A DNA stretch of 64,000 nt from Blattamonas nauphoetae (lineage: Eukaryota > Preaxostyla > Oxymonadida). Made by a program: the position numbers and the translations under genes. Below are positions 43,936 to 56,024 of the stretch, piece by piece (position 1 is the first letter of the stretch; the number at the start of each line of letters is the position of its first letter). The stretch is taken from positions 699,841 through 763,840 of the forward strand of contig JARBJD010000007.1 in the NCBI GenBank assembly GCA_033064195.1, read 5' to 3'. The notes beneath the pieces were generated by a model. It saw only the letters and a list, made by a program, of their open reading frames with translations. It had not been told where the DNA came from and did no database searches.

Positions 43936-45706
43936 CTACATCGGAGATAGACTGCCATACGATTCTTTCTCCATCTCTCGATATTCAGAGATTAATGATG
44001 TCACAGCGTTTCTGAAAAGTAATAACAAGAAGAAGAATGTTCACACCCGCACTCTTCGAACTCATTTTCATTCCCTTTGATAACTTTAGACTCTGCGTAC
44101 TTGAACAGGTACGCTTTACTTTTCAGCATCGTCCAGAACTGTCTCAGAGTTCTCTCAAACATCTGCAAGCCAAATAAGAGATGGGAGAAAGAGAGTGACG
44201 AAGAAAGTGAGAAACAGACCGTGTTGATCGATGTGTGATTTGCCAGCATAAGACCGCTCACGCGGTTCGATTGTTCAATGAATGGGCTTCGTTTGGCCAC
44301 TGCCACTTGGATTGACGCGGGACACCAAGGAACAAACTTCACCCGTTGCTTCGCGCGGAGTTGTTGAAGCGATTTGTGGATCGCTGTCTGGTCGATGTCT
44401 GAGGAGTTTGCTGACCCCGGTTGGATGATATTCAGGATCGATGCGTAAACACCCTTGTCTCGGGAACACGATACCATCAGATTTTGCGGCTCAATCAGAC
44501 GACGCATGACATCGTGGACAGAGGTCTTCCGAATCGCTTGTTGCTGAAAATAATAAAATGACTTTATCAGTGGAGAAGGGGATCATACTGCATTCTGAGA
44601 AGCAAGGGGAGTGTATGACGTCATCAGAAAGTGGCAGCGAGGCGTTGGAACGAGCGAGGCAATAATTCCTCCAAGGTCGTTGTACATGTACCCTGGGAAT
44701 CTCATCGTGGCTGCAATACAAACAGAAGACATGTCAGAAATGAGTGAGATTAAGAAAGAGGATCCAAGAAAGAGAATGAATGACAAAAGAGAAAAACCTG
44801 TTGATGACACCATCACTGTTGAGATGAACTCGTTCAGATCGACAACTGTTGGTTGTGTAAGTTTCAGCTTCTCTTCGGCGATCCGATTCAGGGCGACATT
44901 GTCCAAGACAACAGTCGCGTCGGCATGTTGGATCAGTCTTTGCATCGTCAATATCGAGTTATACGTCTGGACAACAACATCCGTACTGTCTGGAGCAGGA
45001 AAGACAGAGTATGTTTGAATAAGTTTGTCTGGGTATCTCTCGTTCAGCTTCTCCAACAAATACGATCCATATCCAGACCCAGTTCCTCCCGCGAGTGAAT
45101 GACACAAGATAAACCCCTAAAACGTCAGAGACAAACAAAACACACTTCGAGACTATCACAACCTTCCGCTTCTCGATCAATGATGTCAAACAAGTCTGTG
45201 TGACTTTCACAAGCCTGGTCGTATCCAGATGACCACAGATTCCCGGCCCCACCTCCACCCGATGTGTTTGGCATGAAGAAGTTTTCACTGTTATAGAAGT
45301 GTCCCATCTCTGATTTTCGAATTGTGTCCAAAACCTGAGAGGAAATTGAACAAATCAATAACTTCAGAAAAGAGTCATACCGAACCTTCCAAATCAACCA
45401 AGATTGACCTAGGTACATATCGATCATCGTCTGCCTACAAACATGCAAAATTCGTGAGAACGGTGAATGGAAAACAGACCTGATAAAAAAACACGTCCTT
45501 TCTGTCATTTGCCTGGACTTCGGGACGTTCCACAACTCCCTCCTTCGAAATTCCATGTTCTGCTGACATTTTCGTCCAGAACTCCTTTCCAACTGACAAG
45601 AGTGTTGAGTGCAGAATTTCGTGAAGATGTCAATGAATCGAAAGTTAAAAAGATACAAACTTTGATTTCCACATTGACCAACCTGTAAAGTGATGAGTTC
45701 TCTCAT
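43936..45706 (-). CDS. TUBG: Gamma-tubulin (452 aa, nine exons)
   Basis: Gamma-tubulin nucleates microtubules at basal bodies and spindle poles. Nine exons splice cleanly to 452 residues: 45706-45661, 45592-45480, 45434-45381, 45334-45146, 45116-44798, 44710-44589, 44543-44220, 44162-44047, 44011-43936. Introns are 68, 45, 46, 29, 86, 45, 57 and 35 nt, all GT-AG. Motifs: [33 protein letters not shown], the tubulin signature as [72 protein letters not shown]. The gamma-specific features are the start, the SAxT-xRxPGY region and the C-terminus ([16 protein letters not shown]). GTP-binding G-GGTGSG is intact. It ends in SLSPM with no acidic tail, as exp­ected for gamma rather than alpha or beta. 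Length agrees with the family. Confidence 0.95.
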
Positions 45707-46211
45707 ATCAAAGAGTCCAAGTTTGCAATAAGTGAGAAACTTTGAGTTGTGGAATTCGATCTGGGCCAGATCACGACTGACATCATGATCCCGTCGTTTT
45801 TCTACGTGGATGACATTTATTTCTTAAATTGAACTTCTCTCACAATAAACACTTCCATTGAAAAAAAGTGGTGGAAGAGAATCATGTAATTAATCAAGAA
45901 ACAAAACATCTCTCGCAACACTTTTGTTCCGTTGATCTGGAGTTCTTTCGCTTTGGTCATCCACTTCCACAGACATATGATTGTGACAGGAAAGACGGCT
46001 GATATCACAAACTCGGTGACGACCGCGTGAATACGTCTTCCAGTATTTTGGGTTGGAAAGGTTCAGAACAAGAGTGCTACATTTCCTACCTTTCGTATGA
46101 ATAATGCTGTCCACTCGATGGACAGTTAAATCTCAATATCCGTCAGGCACGGAAAGATACACAATCAAAAGTGAGTCGCATTTGGCACGTTGTTTGTTTC
46201 TATTCCTGTTC
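45707..46211. other. Intergenic region
   Basis: Upstream of gamma-tubulin and downstream of the helical-repeat gene. Only short shadow frames; no gene seen. Confidence 0.5.
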
Positions 46212-47273
46212 TTAAAGGTTCATTCCCAGAAAGTTGGTCAATCCGATCGATTCGGCAACAATCCGTCCTCCGAAGAATCTGTTTTTGTGGTTTCGCAGCT
46301 TTTCCTCCATCACATCTTCGATGCCCTCCATTCTCAACATTCGAAGCACTTTCTTCCACATCTGTCGATATTCTCCGCCTTTGTCGTTACATTCTCGCTG
46401 GGTACAGATCATTTCATCCAGAAAACTGCAGATAGAGCGTTCGTCCTCGAAGAACGAGAAATAGCTTGGAATCGTGAGGAAGACTGGCATATGAAGCACA
46501 AATTTCCTTGTTGGTTGATAATAAGGACATATTTGGAGGAGGCGGGCAAGAAGACGCACAAAGACAGAAGAAAGGTCACCATCGATGATCAAATAGCGGG
46601 TTACACATAAATGCCAAATATACTGTTCCGAAGGTGCCACTACTTGCTTCAAAATCGTCTCATGAACATCTTGTTGTTCATTCTCATCTTCAATTCCGAG
46701 TTGTTCGAGGCCATTCGGTATTGCGAGCCAGAGAGAATTGAAGATGATTCTCATGAGATGGAGGTTGATATCTTTTGTTTCAGCGAAAGAGAGCGACTGT
46801 GGATTGAGAGCATTGATGAGTTGAGGGATCAGATCAGCTTTGACGAGTGATAGTTGGACTTTTGCTGAACAGAGCCAGAGCAGATTTACGAGCATCTCCA
46901 TTGCTGGTGTGAGAATGATCTGGCTGGGTGTTGAAAGGAGCACCCCAATGGACTGTGTGAAGTTTGTTGAAGATGCATCAGTGGTTCGCCCAAAATTGTT
47001 TAGAAAGGCTTCGGCTGATTCTTTTTTCCGTGGATGCACTGATTCCAGAAATGTCACTGCTTTCGCTTCCAGAGAGGCTACAAGTGTAGGCTGCAACCTT
47101 AATGTGGCAACAAGAGACTGGAAGACAACAGCCGATTGACGTACAGATTCAAGTTCGCCATCTCTCCAATTCAGGAACGGTGAACAGTCTGGAGAATGTG
47201 ACAAGCAGCGGGAAGAGATACCAGGGCAAGAAGAATCAGTGAAGGATTTCTTTTTCGTTCTTTTTGTTGTCAT
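46212..47273 (-). CDS. Helical-repeat protein of the lineage-specific family (353 aa)
   Basis: A single exon from an ATG at 47273 (MTTKRTKKKSFTDSSCPGIS) to the stop at 46212. It is Leu-rich and helical, with SPDCSPFLNWRDGELESVRQ, the EMLVNLLWLCSAKVQLSLVK segment, LSFAETKDINLHLMRIIFNS and an ordered end (MWKKVLRMLRMEGIEDVMEE, then IGLTNFLGMNL). I recall this exact style, including the W-DGE, LLWxCS and MWKKVxRMLRMEG motifs, from a large expanded protein family in Blattamonas. The function is unknown; it looks ARM-like and cytosolic. Intact, with no introns. Confidence 0.8.
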   Translation of the reverse strand: MTTKRTKKKSFTDSSCPGISSRCLSHSPDCSPFLNWRDGELESVRQSAVVFQSLVATLRLQPTLVASLEAKAVTFLESVHPRKKESAEAFLNNFGRTTDASSTNFTQSIGVLLSTPSQIILTPAMEMLVNLLWLCSAKVQLSLVKADLIPQLINALNPQSLSFAETKDINLHLMRIIFNSLWLAIPNGLEQLGIEDENEQQDVHETILKQVVAPSEQYIWHLCVTRYLIIDGDLSSVFVRLLARLLQICPYYQPTRKFVLHMPVFLTIPSYFSFFEDERSICSFLDEMICTQRECNDKGGEYRQMWKKVLRMLRMEGIEDVMEEKLRNHKNRFFGGRIVAESIGLTNFLGMNL

Positions 47274-47728
47274 TCCGAGAGGATTCTGAGAGGCAGAATC
47301 ACTCGTTATGGGTCAACACAAAGAAAGAATGAGATTGAGATGAAATGGACTTCTAGAAGGAAGAGGAAAAACAACCAACGCAGACTGAGACAATTCACGA
47401 ATGAAGAGAAATTCTCTGAACGAGATGAAAATAAAGTGGACATCAACTCGTCGAAGAACAACGAATTAACGAGAGAGGCAATGCCACAAACAAGGCAGTG
47501 TGGATGATGATGATCCATGACACGGTACAGAAGAATGGAGTACACAATCAGGTGTGTAGAGAGATGAAATGGAACTCTAGATGGAACTGCAAACGAGAGA
47601 AAGTGGAAGATTTCATCACAAAGTTGATGATCGACGAATGAACGAGAGAAAGAGTGAATGTCGTGCACAGAATCTCCACATGTTCGAGGCATTCGAGGAG
47701 AAAGCACTCAAACGAGTTCGGGTGAGAA
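47274..47728. other. Spacer, no gene
   Basis: Short frames on both strands; none is protein-like enough to call. Confidence 0.4.
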
Positions 47729-48108
47729 CTGTCACTCCGACTTCCGGTTCTTGGGTCTTGTAACAAGGAATAAAGGGTGCGATCAGACAATACATTCATT
47801 TAACTCCATTTCAGTTTTTCTCCACTTCACAAAACTGCAGTTCAGAACTTCTCAAATTGAATCAATGATTTAGTGATCGGTGTTCAGCTATAGTTGGTGA
47901 GAACTGTGCCTTGCGAACCCATAATTCACTCTGATCATCCCCAAATTCAGACCTCACAACAGCTTTCACTTCAAATACTGTCCCTTGTTTCTCCTATCTC
48001 ATTTTCGTAACTTGTTTCCCTTCATCATTAACCTAAATTCGCAAAACACCGACGATCTAACCTTACCTCAATTTGGCAAGACCCAAGAACCGGAAGCCGG
48101 AGTGACAG
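47729..48108. mobile_element. 380-bp inverted-repeat element
   Basis: CTGTCACTCCGACTTCCGGT (47729, 32 bp in all) is mirrored by the end of the stretch at 48077-48108 with one mismatch. The interior has no coding frame. A clean target duplication is not obvious. Likely a small non-autonomous element or a decayed inverted repeat. Confidence 0.55.
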
Positions 48109-50520
48109 AAGTGAGTGACATCGGTGCATGAATGTCGATGGAGCTGGTGTCGTTCAATCGGATTAAAATCCACCCTGTCAATCCCCAGACTGACGATGCA
48201 CACTCAAATCAAAATCCACAATCCAACCAAGAAAAGAAGATCAGGGTGTGTGTCCAGCGTGGTGGAGAGTGTTCGAGTCAGTTCCACATCAGCCCGAGAA
48301 TCCTTCGTTATTGGTCAATCACTCTTCAAATCAAGAGAGTGAGAGAGTGGTGTTGAAATCGGGAGACAACGATGAAGAGGGGTGGGAGATGGTTGCTGGA
48401 GACTCCATCCTCACACACACCATTGAGCATCAGCTCCGAACAACGCGACACAATTTGGCATCGTGAGACTGACTTGCATGTGCAGAACGGAATTCATTGT
48501 TGGTCGACAAGAAAGAGACAGTCGGAGGAGTCGGGCAGGAAGGGGCGAGAAACACTTCGATGGCTCACAAACGACGAGCGAGAAGTGGTAGACACGCACA
48601 TTCCACAGAGATTCCACTGATGGGACGAGTGCTTCATGGAGGATGTCGTGCCTCCATCCGACAACCAACCAAGGCCACCAACAATTGAGACCGGTGACGT
48701 GCGATTAATTAATGGGTGGCCATCGATCAAACTTTCAAACAAACGATATAGTCCTCTTCGTCTCGAATCGCGGAACTATCTTCCGCTAGTTACGCATGCA
48801 GTCGCGCTGATGCCGTCGGAACACAAATTGTTAACATCCGATGAAATTGCATTTCACTTAAATAAACGCCTTCCAAACTCGTATTGCAACGAAGATCACA
48901 TCACAAGTCACATAAATCCCATCAATCGTACCAAAACAGTGGATCTTCCACATTAATTCGATAAATCTTGATATTGTACGAGCTGGAGACGCACTTTGAA
49001 GACGGACGTTCTCTGCATCAATTCATGAAGATTGGATCCATTCATATGTCTATATTTCAAGATATCGAAAGGTGAGCAAGACCTCCCCGTCTGATGATAT
49101 ATGGCTATATCACTCGCTCTTTTGGCGAGGAACACGATACCACTCCACATCACCCACCGATGCATAAATTCGAGACGAAGAGATGATCAGATCCACCACC
49201 AAGAGAGTGGATATCGTCGTCACTGTTGATATTGACGAATGAACACGGATTATCCTGATTCAAGGTGTCAAATTTCACGATCGGTCAACAGCCCTGTGAA
49301 CACGACTATGAACATCATTTTCCAGGAAGGTTGCCTTTCTTCGAAAGATAGGATCAACTACAGGATGCAAGAAATACACACGTGTCAGCAGATCGATCAA
49401 GCTCAAGCGCCATCTCGGGGAACCAAAACAAGCAATTAAACCACTTCAGAAAGAGACACTATCTTCCACTAGTTCCCATCGACGTATTGCGATTTCAAGA
49501 CAACAGAAGAATTCAACATAAACTGTCCAGACAAACCCATCAGACGAGATCGACAGTTCGAACTTTCAGAACCCATGGAGAGGTGAGTTCCCGGTAGATT
49601 ATCAAGGAACGCAAAATCAACTTGATAGAATTGCCGATGCCAAGAGATGGAGCCACTTCGCAAATCAGTTGAACATCATCGGATAAACACGCAACTTCGG
49701 GAAAACCCACAACTCCACTTTGGAACAACCGAAGTCACCTCAAGTGTTCATCTCTTCTGTATCCACTGTAGACCTTTATTGAATCCAAAATCCGCAAGAT
49801 TTCCTCTAAATTTTGTTTTCTTCGTTTCGATCATTCTCATTGTGGGATGATTTTAAAAAAGAAAATGCATCAACCAGGTTGGGACGTTACTCCACGTGAC
49901 AAGTCGCCTCCAAACATTCCTTCCTCTAATCACTGAGTACCCCACCTTTCGTCTATCCTCGACCCTTTCTCGCCATTCAGTTGAATTCCGTCCAGCATGC
50001 ACGCAGGAAATCGCGGAAGGAGAATGGGAACCGAAGATTCGACACCACGGATTCGCAATTAGAACGGGTATTCGGATTTTTATTTCGCAACTCGTTGCCT
50101 TTCGTTGTTGTCTATCAATCTTTTTCACAATTTGTTTTTGTCGCAGATCATCTTTTCTCCTATCCCCTCCCAGCCCTCAGCTTCCATTCCCATCCACTCC
50201 CTTCCACCCCCTCTCCATCCACCTCACAACTTACACTCATTGATGATAAATTTGATTTCGACATTTCAACATCTTGATGTTTCGATGAGGAAACGAGACG
50301 GTATGCTCGAATAATCATCCCCTGTCGTTCCAATTTCTTCTACTCTGAAGTATTTTATCTTTTCTATCACCTGTTTTATCGTCATTTCTTCAGACAAACG
50401 CCACACTTTCGAAGCCCTAGTGACTGACATACTCTCTGGATCTCAGTGACTGTCTTCCGCTTTCCCATCGCCATCTCGTTTTACATCCCCCTCTCCTCTT
50501 TGAAACAAGTCAAATGCTGA
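48109..50520. other. Coding-like remnants and a repeat shared with 55.5-56.0 kb
   Basis: Many short plus frames, none complete. 48638-48735 matches, in reverse, two blocks at 55526-55573 and 55926-55985 (shared CAACCAACCAAGGCCACCAA and GTGACGTGCGATTAATTAAT). Around 49900-50330 there are possible exon/intron borders (CAG before TCATCTTTTCTCC at about 50145), but no recognisable product. I see no intact gene. Confidence 0.4.
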
Positions 50521-50964
50521 TGGAATCCTCAGAATCGACACCGATCATTTGATCACGACCAAACACACTCATTCGGGATCTCCTTCCCCGATCTCGTCGA
50601 GGACGATTCGTCGGCGAGAAATTGCGGTGTTTTATTAGTCCCCCACGAAAGTGCCGCCATTCTGCAGTCAATCACCCACTCACGAGTTGTTTCGAAATTC
50701 ATCACCGCTGAAGCAGCTGAGGCAAGAAGAAATCGACCAGATGCTCTCAAATATGTCTTCACGAACCAACATCTCCGTTATTCCGCCTCAATCGCCAACG
50801 AAGACGCCTCAGACACAATCACACATCACATCGAAAGACTTGTCTCCAATGCGCAGTCCATCGTAACTGTCGGACTCTCCTCGCCTCTTTCCAGCACAAG
50901 TATCACCACAATTCGCATGTGTTCCGAGGTTTCCCGCTCCTCCATTCGTCGTCGACAAGGATAA
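50521..50964 (+). CDS. Unidentified 147-codon open frame, probable internal exon
   Basis: A frame open for 147 codons with no early ATG. It reads THSFGISFPDLVEDDSSARN, CGVLLVPHESAAILQSITHS, RVVSKFITAEAAEARRNRPD, ALKYVFTNQHLRYSASIANE, then an Ala/Ser-rich tail to TAA at 50962. The composition is that of a real folded protein. I do not recognise a family. Splice-like borders (CCTCAG at 50527-50532) would make it an exon or a decayed gene part. The regions on both sides contain only fragments. Confidence 0.4.
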   Translation, partial: WNPQNRHRSFDHDQTHSFGISFPDLVEDDSSARNCGVLLVPHESAAILQSITHSRVVSKFITAEAAEARRNRPDALKYVFTNQHLRYSASIANEDASDTITHHIERLVSNAQSIVTVGLSSPLSSTSITTIRMCSEVSRSSIRRRQG

Positions 50965-52030
50965 CCACCTCTTCGACCAGGCTCCCAAGGGCGCCACCGA
51001 TCCTTCGTCTGAGCATCCACAGGTTTGATCTTTTCATTTTCGTTTCATGATCCTGCTATCTTTCCTCATCCTTTATCGTTTTTGTGATTGATCTCTCTTC
51101 TTCAGGCCATGAACTGGGAAACGCAGTATGAAACGGATCACAAGCCGCTCCGTCTCATCTCGCCTCCGAAATGAAAGAAAAGGTGGATAGAAGAGAAAAG
51201 AAGTTCAACAAGTGGAAGGCACAGACAACCGAACAGATCGACAACATGTTCACGCATCAGCTGATCGCAATTGCGGAGGAAGATCACGCCATCACAAAAG
51301 TGTGATATTTTCTCTCCTGACTCTGTTTTAGCTTCTCTACTCTGGGTTGGAGAATGCAGACGAAGAGGATCCTAAAAAGGTACGCCAGAACTCGGACTCG
51401 AACAGCCGATGCACTTCCGTGCTTTAATTTTGTTTTTTTCTATTTTTTTCGCCTCTTAAGCAATTTTCTGTATCATTGTTGTTTTATTCCCGCCCACGTG
51501 ACAATCCAGATCCCCTCCACGAATATTCTCTCAAAGAAACGAAACTAGCCCATCAGAACGTGACAGGTTTCGAGGGAAAAAAGCACAAAATAGAAATTCG
51601 CTTCGGAAAGACGCAGAATGCGACCCAAACCAACCTTGTCGACTTCGCTCGTCAGCGTAAAGAATACCAGAAACGTGGACCGAAGATCGAGCCGACAGAG
51701 AAGAGGAGGAAAGTGGAGATGAGGAAGTTGCATGCGAGAGAATGTACAGGTATTCAGGAAGCTGTGGATGAGGGCGGAAGAAACACGAACCACAAAAGAG
51801 AAAGCGGAAGAGAAGGAGAGACCGAGGAAAGAAGAGGAGGAACGAGCGAAAAGGGAGAAAGACGAGAGAAGCTGGTGAGAAGGACAAATTGACTCAGATA
51901 CTTCCAGCCATCCTGTCTGAAACATCCCACACATATCCGACACGGCTGAACAGACGCTGAACGAGATGCTGAAAGGAGGAAGGTGGGGCCGAGTGGACGG
52001 AACATGAAACGGGCAATGCGGGATCAGAGC
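50965..52030 (+). pseudogene. Coding-like fragments, Lys/Glu-rich
   Basis: Fragments with exon-like borders: FPAPPFVVDKDNHLFDQAPK before GTTTGATC (about 51024), a frame with EMKEKVDRREKKFNKWKAQT, and a frame at about 51540-51890 with KKHKIEIRFGKTQNATQTNL followed by a charged coiled tail. They change frame and may be exons of one charged protein or a decayed gene. No family recognised. Confidence 0.3.
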
Positions 52031-52280
52031 GAGAAGACGAGGAAGGCGTGGGACGAGTGAGAAGACGAGGAAGGCGTGGGACGAGTGAGAAGACGAGGAA
52101 GGCGTGGGACGAGTGAGAAGACGAGGAAGGCGTGGGACGAGTGAGAAGACGAGGAAGGCGTGGGACGAGTGAGAAGACGAGGAAGGCGTGGGACGAGTGA
52201 GAAGACGAGGAAGGCGTGGGACGAGTGAGAAGACGAGGAAGGCGTGGGACGAGTGAGAAGACCAGGAAAGAGTGGGATGA
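52031..52280 (+). repeat. Minisatellite, 28-bp unit, ~9 copies
   Basis: Eight nearly perfect copies of GAGAAGACGAGGAAGGCGTG plus GGACGAGT, then one degenerate copy ending about 52280. A unit of 28 bp does not keep a reading frame, so it is not a protein repeat. Confidence 0.95.
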
Positions 52281-55200
52281 ACTTGATATTCCGTCCTTTT
52301 AATTCATTTCATGAGTTTCAGCGTTCTCTAGAGCAGCCATTGATAAAATAACTGCGAAACAGTGATGAAACTCGGGAAATGTCCGAATTTTGGGCTGAAG
52401 ATCTAGGGTGTGGGTTTATCCGGAGTTGCGGGTTAAATCGAGTACGTTGAAAACGACTGACGGATCAACTCCAAGAACCACTCCAGAACAGAAGAATACG
52501 AGAATACAGATGACGAAAGGCAAAGATAGATATTCAGAGCAAAAGAATTGGAGGAGAACTACTCCCTTGCTGAATGCAGAATCAACAGAACACCAATCAA
52601 GAAAAAGCGAGAAGAGAAGATTAAGGTGACAAGGATATGGACCGTTCGCGAAGATTTGAGACAGCATATATGAGAGAAAGCAGAAACGGATGAAGGAAAG
52701 TCACTCCCAACTTCAAGGTGTAGATGATTAAGACGAATAGACGTCGACAAGAAGAAGCGACAGCCTTCAATCATGAGGCAGCCAGAGCTGCCCTTCACAG
52801 CAAGTTGCACATCACATTTTCGAAACAACATCTTCGAGCGATGAGGAAGGAAATTCTCATTTTCTGTCGCCACATCCGACCTCCTCAAGAAAGGAGCACA
52901 TCGAAACAGAATGAAACTTGGACGTTTCTCCATGCATGGTCCAAATTCAGCACGGACGGAGACAGCAATCGATGGAATCTGTGTGATAGCTCGGGTTGAA
53001 CGAGTCGTAGTCACTCTGCGGACAAGATGGGAACCTGACACCAAGACTCGTGTCTTACCCACTCGTCCCAATACACTCCCCGTTGCATACAAGATATAGG
53101 CATGTCCAAGGAAAGATGCCGAACAATCCTTCAAGAAAGATATTCGAATGATCAACCCGCTTCCGCGAAAAAGCAGAAAGATCGATACCCTCTCCAGCAG
53201 AAGTCTCCCCCAACGAGTCCGGCACCATTCAGTACAATGGCTCTGTTGATGAAACAAAGTCGTGAGTAACCAGGAATCACACTTGCGCTGCATCGATTGG
53301 GAGATCCATTTATGGACTCAGAGAAAAAGGAACGGGTTTCCCATTGGGCAGAGAATCAGAAGATCGTGCTATCTTTCATTCGACAAGGAATTCAGACACG
53401 AGTCAACATTATCATGGAACCTACACAATTCTTAGCCATTCTCCGCCTCACTGATTGCACTGCCTTGATGAGTTCCAAGACTTGGACGAGACATCGAGGT
53501 GATCAAAAGAAAAAGAAGGGGTGAGCGGCCCCACGACTTTCGTCGGCTGTTCTACATCATTTTGGTCGAACTCTCACACAGAAACAAACTGAGTACTGAA
53601 GATCTCCAACATATCACTTCAATCATTCCTATCAAACACAATCATCCAACGAGGAAAGACTTCCAATCACATACGACCAACAACCTATTCGTCGGCATCA
53701 AAAATACCATAAAAAGCAGACGGACATTCGACTTCGAAAGGAGTTCGGAAATGAACCAATATCATAAGACATTACAGTGCTCTCCGTCACCTGATTGTTC
53801 AAATGGGGATACAGTCAACTCTCGTTTACGTCTATCAGCTTTCAAAACCGTCTTTCTCGACGATCAATCACTGCCACACCTCGATCTCCAGTCCCTCCAG
53901 CGCACTCGCAGACAATGAAGACAGACTCTGTTTCTTACTCGGGGCTACAAACTCGTGAAAAAATTCAGACCTGGCAAAGAAGTTCATTTCAATCGGTCTC
54001 GTCAAACAGCTCTTCGAGTCAACCAACTTTCTCGCCCTTCCTGTCTCCGAATCAAAGACTCGTAGTGCCACCAGAAATCAAACCGATCACATAAGTCAAT
54101 ATTATCTCCTTCGTGTCTCTGTCTTTGAGCCGTCCAAGCAATTCATCATTTTCATGTTCCGCAACTCTCACAGACTCATCCTCGATAATCTATACCGATC
54201 CAGAATTGAGATGTCTCTGTTGGATCCACTTTCATGGTCAAAAATACTACCTGATCGTAAAGTGTACGCATCTCGCAAGATCGGGTCATCTCACACGACT
54301 GAAATTGTTACCCAATGCCCACAAGACAGGGAAAGCAAAGCAGATTTTTCAAGTAAGTCAACAGTCTGTTGGAAGGTGTAAGCGCAGAAATTGGCGAGGC
54401 TACTAAAACCAGTCGAAATTCACACACTATCCCTCCATTATGATGTATCGTCAAGACAACCATCGTTTTCAACATCAGTATTCCCGATTTCACTTCACGC
54501 ATTCTTTGACCTACGAGAATTGTGGTTCGTTCATTTCAGGAGAACACAACACTGACCGCAGCACTCTCTTATCGGCAACACCTCTCAACCAAATTGGGGT
54601 GTGAGATGCAAACCTGGTACAGGATGTCATAGAGGAACTTCCTCCTCGCCATCCTCGGACCGCAGATTATTCTCTTTCATGCCCATCAATGCCAATGAAA
54701 TACCAGACTTGAAAGTTGTAGGAAACCATTTCACGAAAGACACTCACATACATACTCGAACTCGCTCGCGCAAGAATCGGAACACTATTGCTTCATGATG
54801 AACGAGAAGATGGGATCCTTTCACGGCCATGGACTCAGGTGCGTCACCGTACTGGCGCCAAGAATCGAGCAACTGTCGAAAGAACTTGACGAGAAGAAAG
54901 GATGTTTATCAACAAAGCGAAGAGGAGTTGGGGAAAGAACTTCGACGACAGCGAAGACAAGACAGCAGCAAAGAATCGAAAATCAAGAGAGTCCTTCAGT
55001 ATTTCTAACAAAGACAAAGAGTAAGAGGACAGACCCACCACGATTGTGTCAGAGGAGAAGAAAGAGAGAGAAACTCCGAACAAAACGAAAGAAGTGACTG
55101 ACGTGATCGATGTCACTTTGACCATCACAACAATTGACTCCTCGTCTGAAAACAACACTCACACTCACATTGGCCATCCACAATCGGCATGCTCTCGACT

Positions 55201-55573
55201 TCCCACACTCTCTGTTCTCCCCGCACATTCTCGCATAGGAACAAGTGGATTTCGAGGATAGCTGTTCGACTGCGACTTCATTCTGACGAGCATGGGCGCA
55301 TGAGAGTAGTCCACTGTCTGTGAACCGATCTGACTTCGATGCCAAGAGGTCAGAGACTGTGGAGAGCGAGTTGAAGGACAACAGCTCACTGCCTGTTGGT
55401 GACAGCCCCTTGCGGGGAGTCACGGCCAAACTTCGTTGAGTCATCACGATCCAGAGACAGACAATAGATATGTCGTTCTTCATTTTCTTCATATTCAAGC
55501 TTTCGTTCAAAGATCCTTTCAACACTCAATTGTTGGTGGCCTTGGTTGGTTGTCGGATGGAGGCACGACATCC
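52281..55573. other. Gene-poor stretch with short fragments
   Basis: Only short frames. One plus frame at 53101-53268 (MSKERCRTILQERYSNDQPA...) has an exon-like end before GTGAGTAAC. Another at 54151 starts MFRNSHRLILDNLYRSRIEM. Neither is recognisable. From 54850 to 55100 the plus strand is Lys/Arg/Ser-rich. No intact gene called. Confidence 0.35.
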
Positions 55574-56002
55574 TTTTACACCAACCAAGGCCCACCAACC
55601 TCAAGCCCTGTCACACAACAGTGCAGCGTGCTTGAGGCAGCCAGCTCTTCCCTCCTGCGGAATTGAGCTCACGCAGTCGAGGCGTGGTTTATAGTTAAAC
55701 CCTTCGGTTGTTTCACTTCACTTTGCCTTTTTAGGCCTCTCAGTCTCCTCCAGTTTTCTCTCCCCCGTTGGGGGCTTTTTCTGGAGATATGGGTTTTCAA
55801 GCCCTCCTGTTTTTGTCCACCAACCTCGCCCCCACGTGGGTAGAAGTTACACTGTGTCCTAACCAGTCCTCTGTAACGATTTTTTCTTTCTGGGACAGAC
55901 AAAATGATAAGCTCTTTTGTTTGTTGGCCTGATCGATGGCCACCCATTAATTAATCGCACGTCACCGGTCTCAATTGTTGGTGGGCCTTGGTTGGTGTAA
56001 AA
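55574..56002. mobile_element. 429-bp element with perfect 26-bp terminal inverted repeats
   Basis: Left end TTTTACACCAACCAAGGCCC (26 bp to 55599) and the exact inverse at 55977-56002. The interior contains blocks matching 48.6 kb in reverse. No coding capacity. A likely non-autonomous DNA element; no clear target duplication could be fixed. Confidence 0.7.
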
Positions 56003-56024
56003 CGATCGTGTCATCAACACAAGG

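Noticed and set aside
44583-45706. Separate short tubulin genes at 44.6-45.1 and 45.1-45.7 kb
   Set aside because: The pieces join through short GT-AG introns into one gamma-tubulin of normal length.
52031-52280. CRISPR array
   Set aside because: The repeats are directly adjacent with no unique spacers, and the genome is eukaryotic.
52559-53293. 244-codon minus frame
   Set aside because: Composition (Phe/Arg/Ser/Cys-rich) and lack of any domain or homopolymer-free start suggest a chance antisense frame; no independent support.
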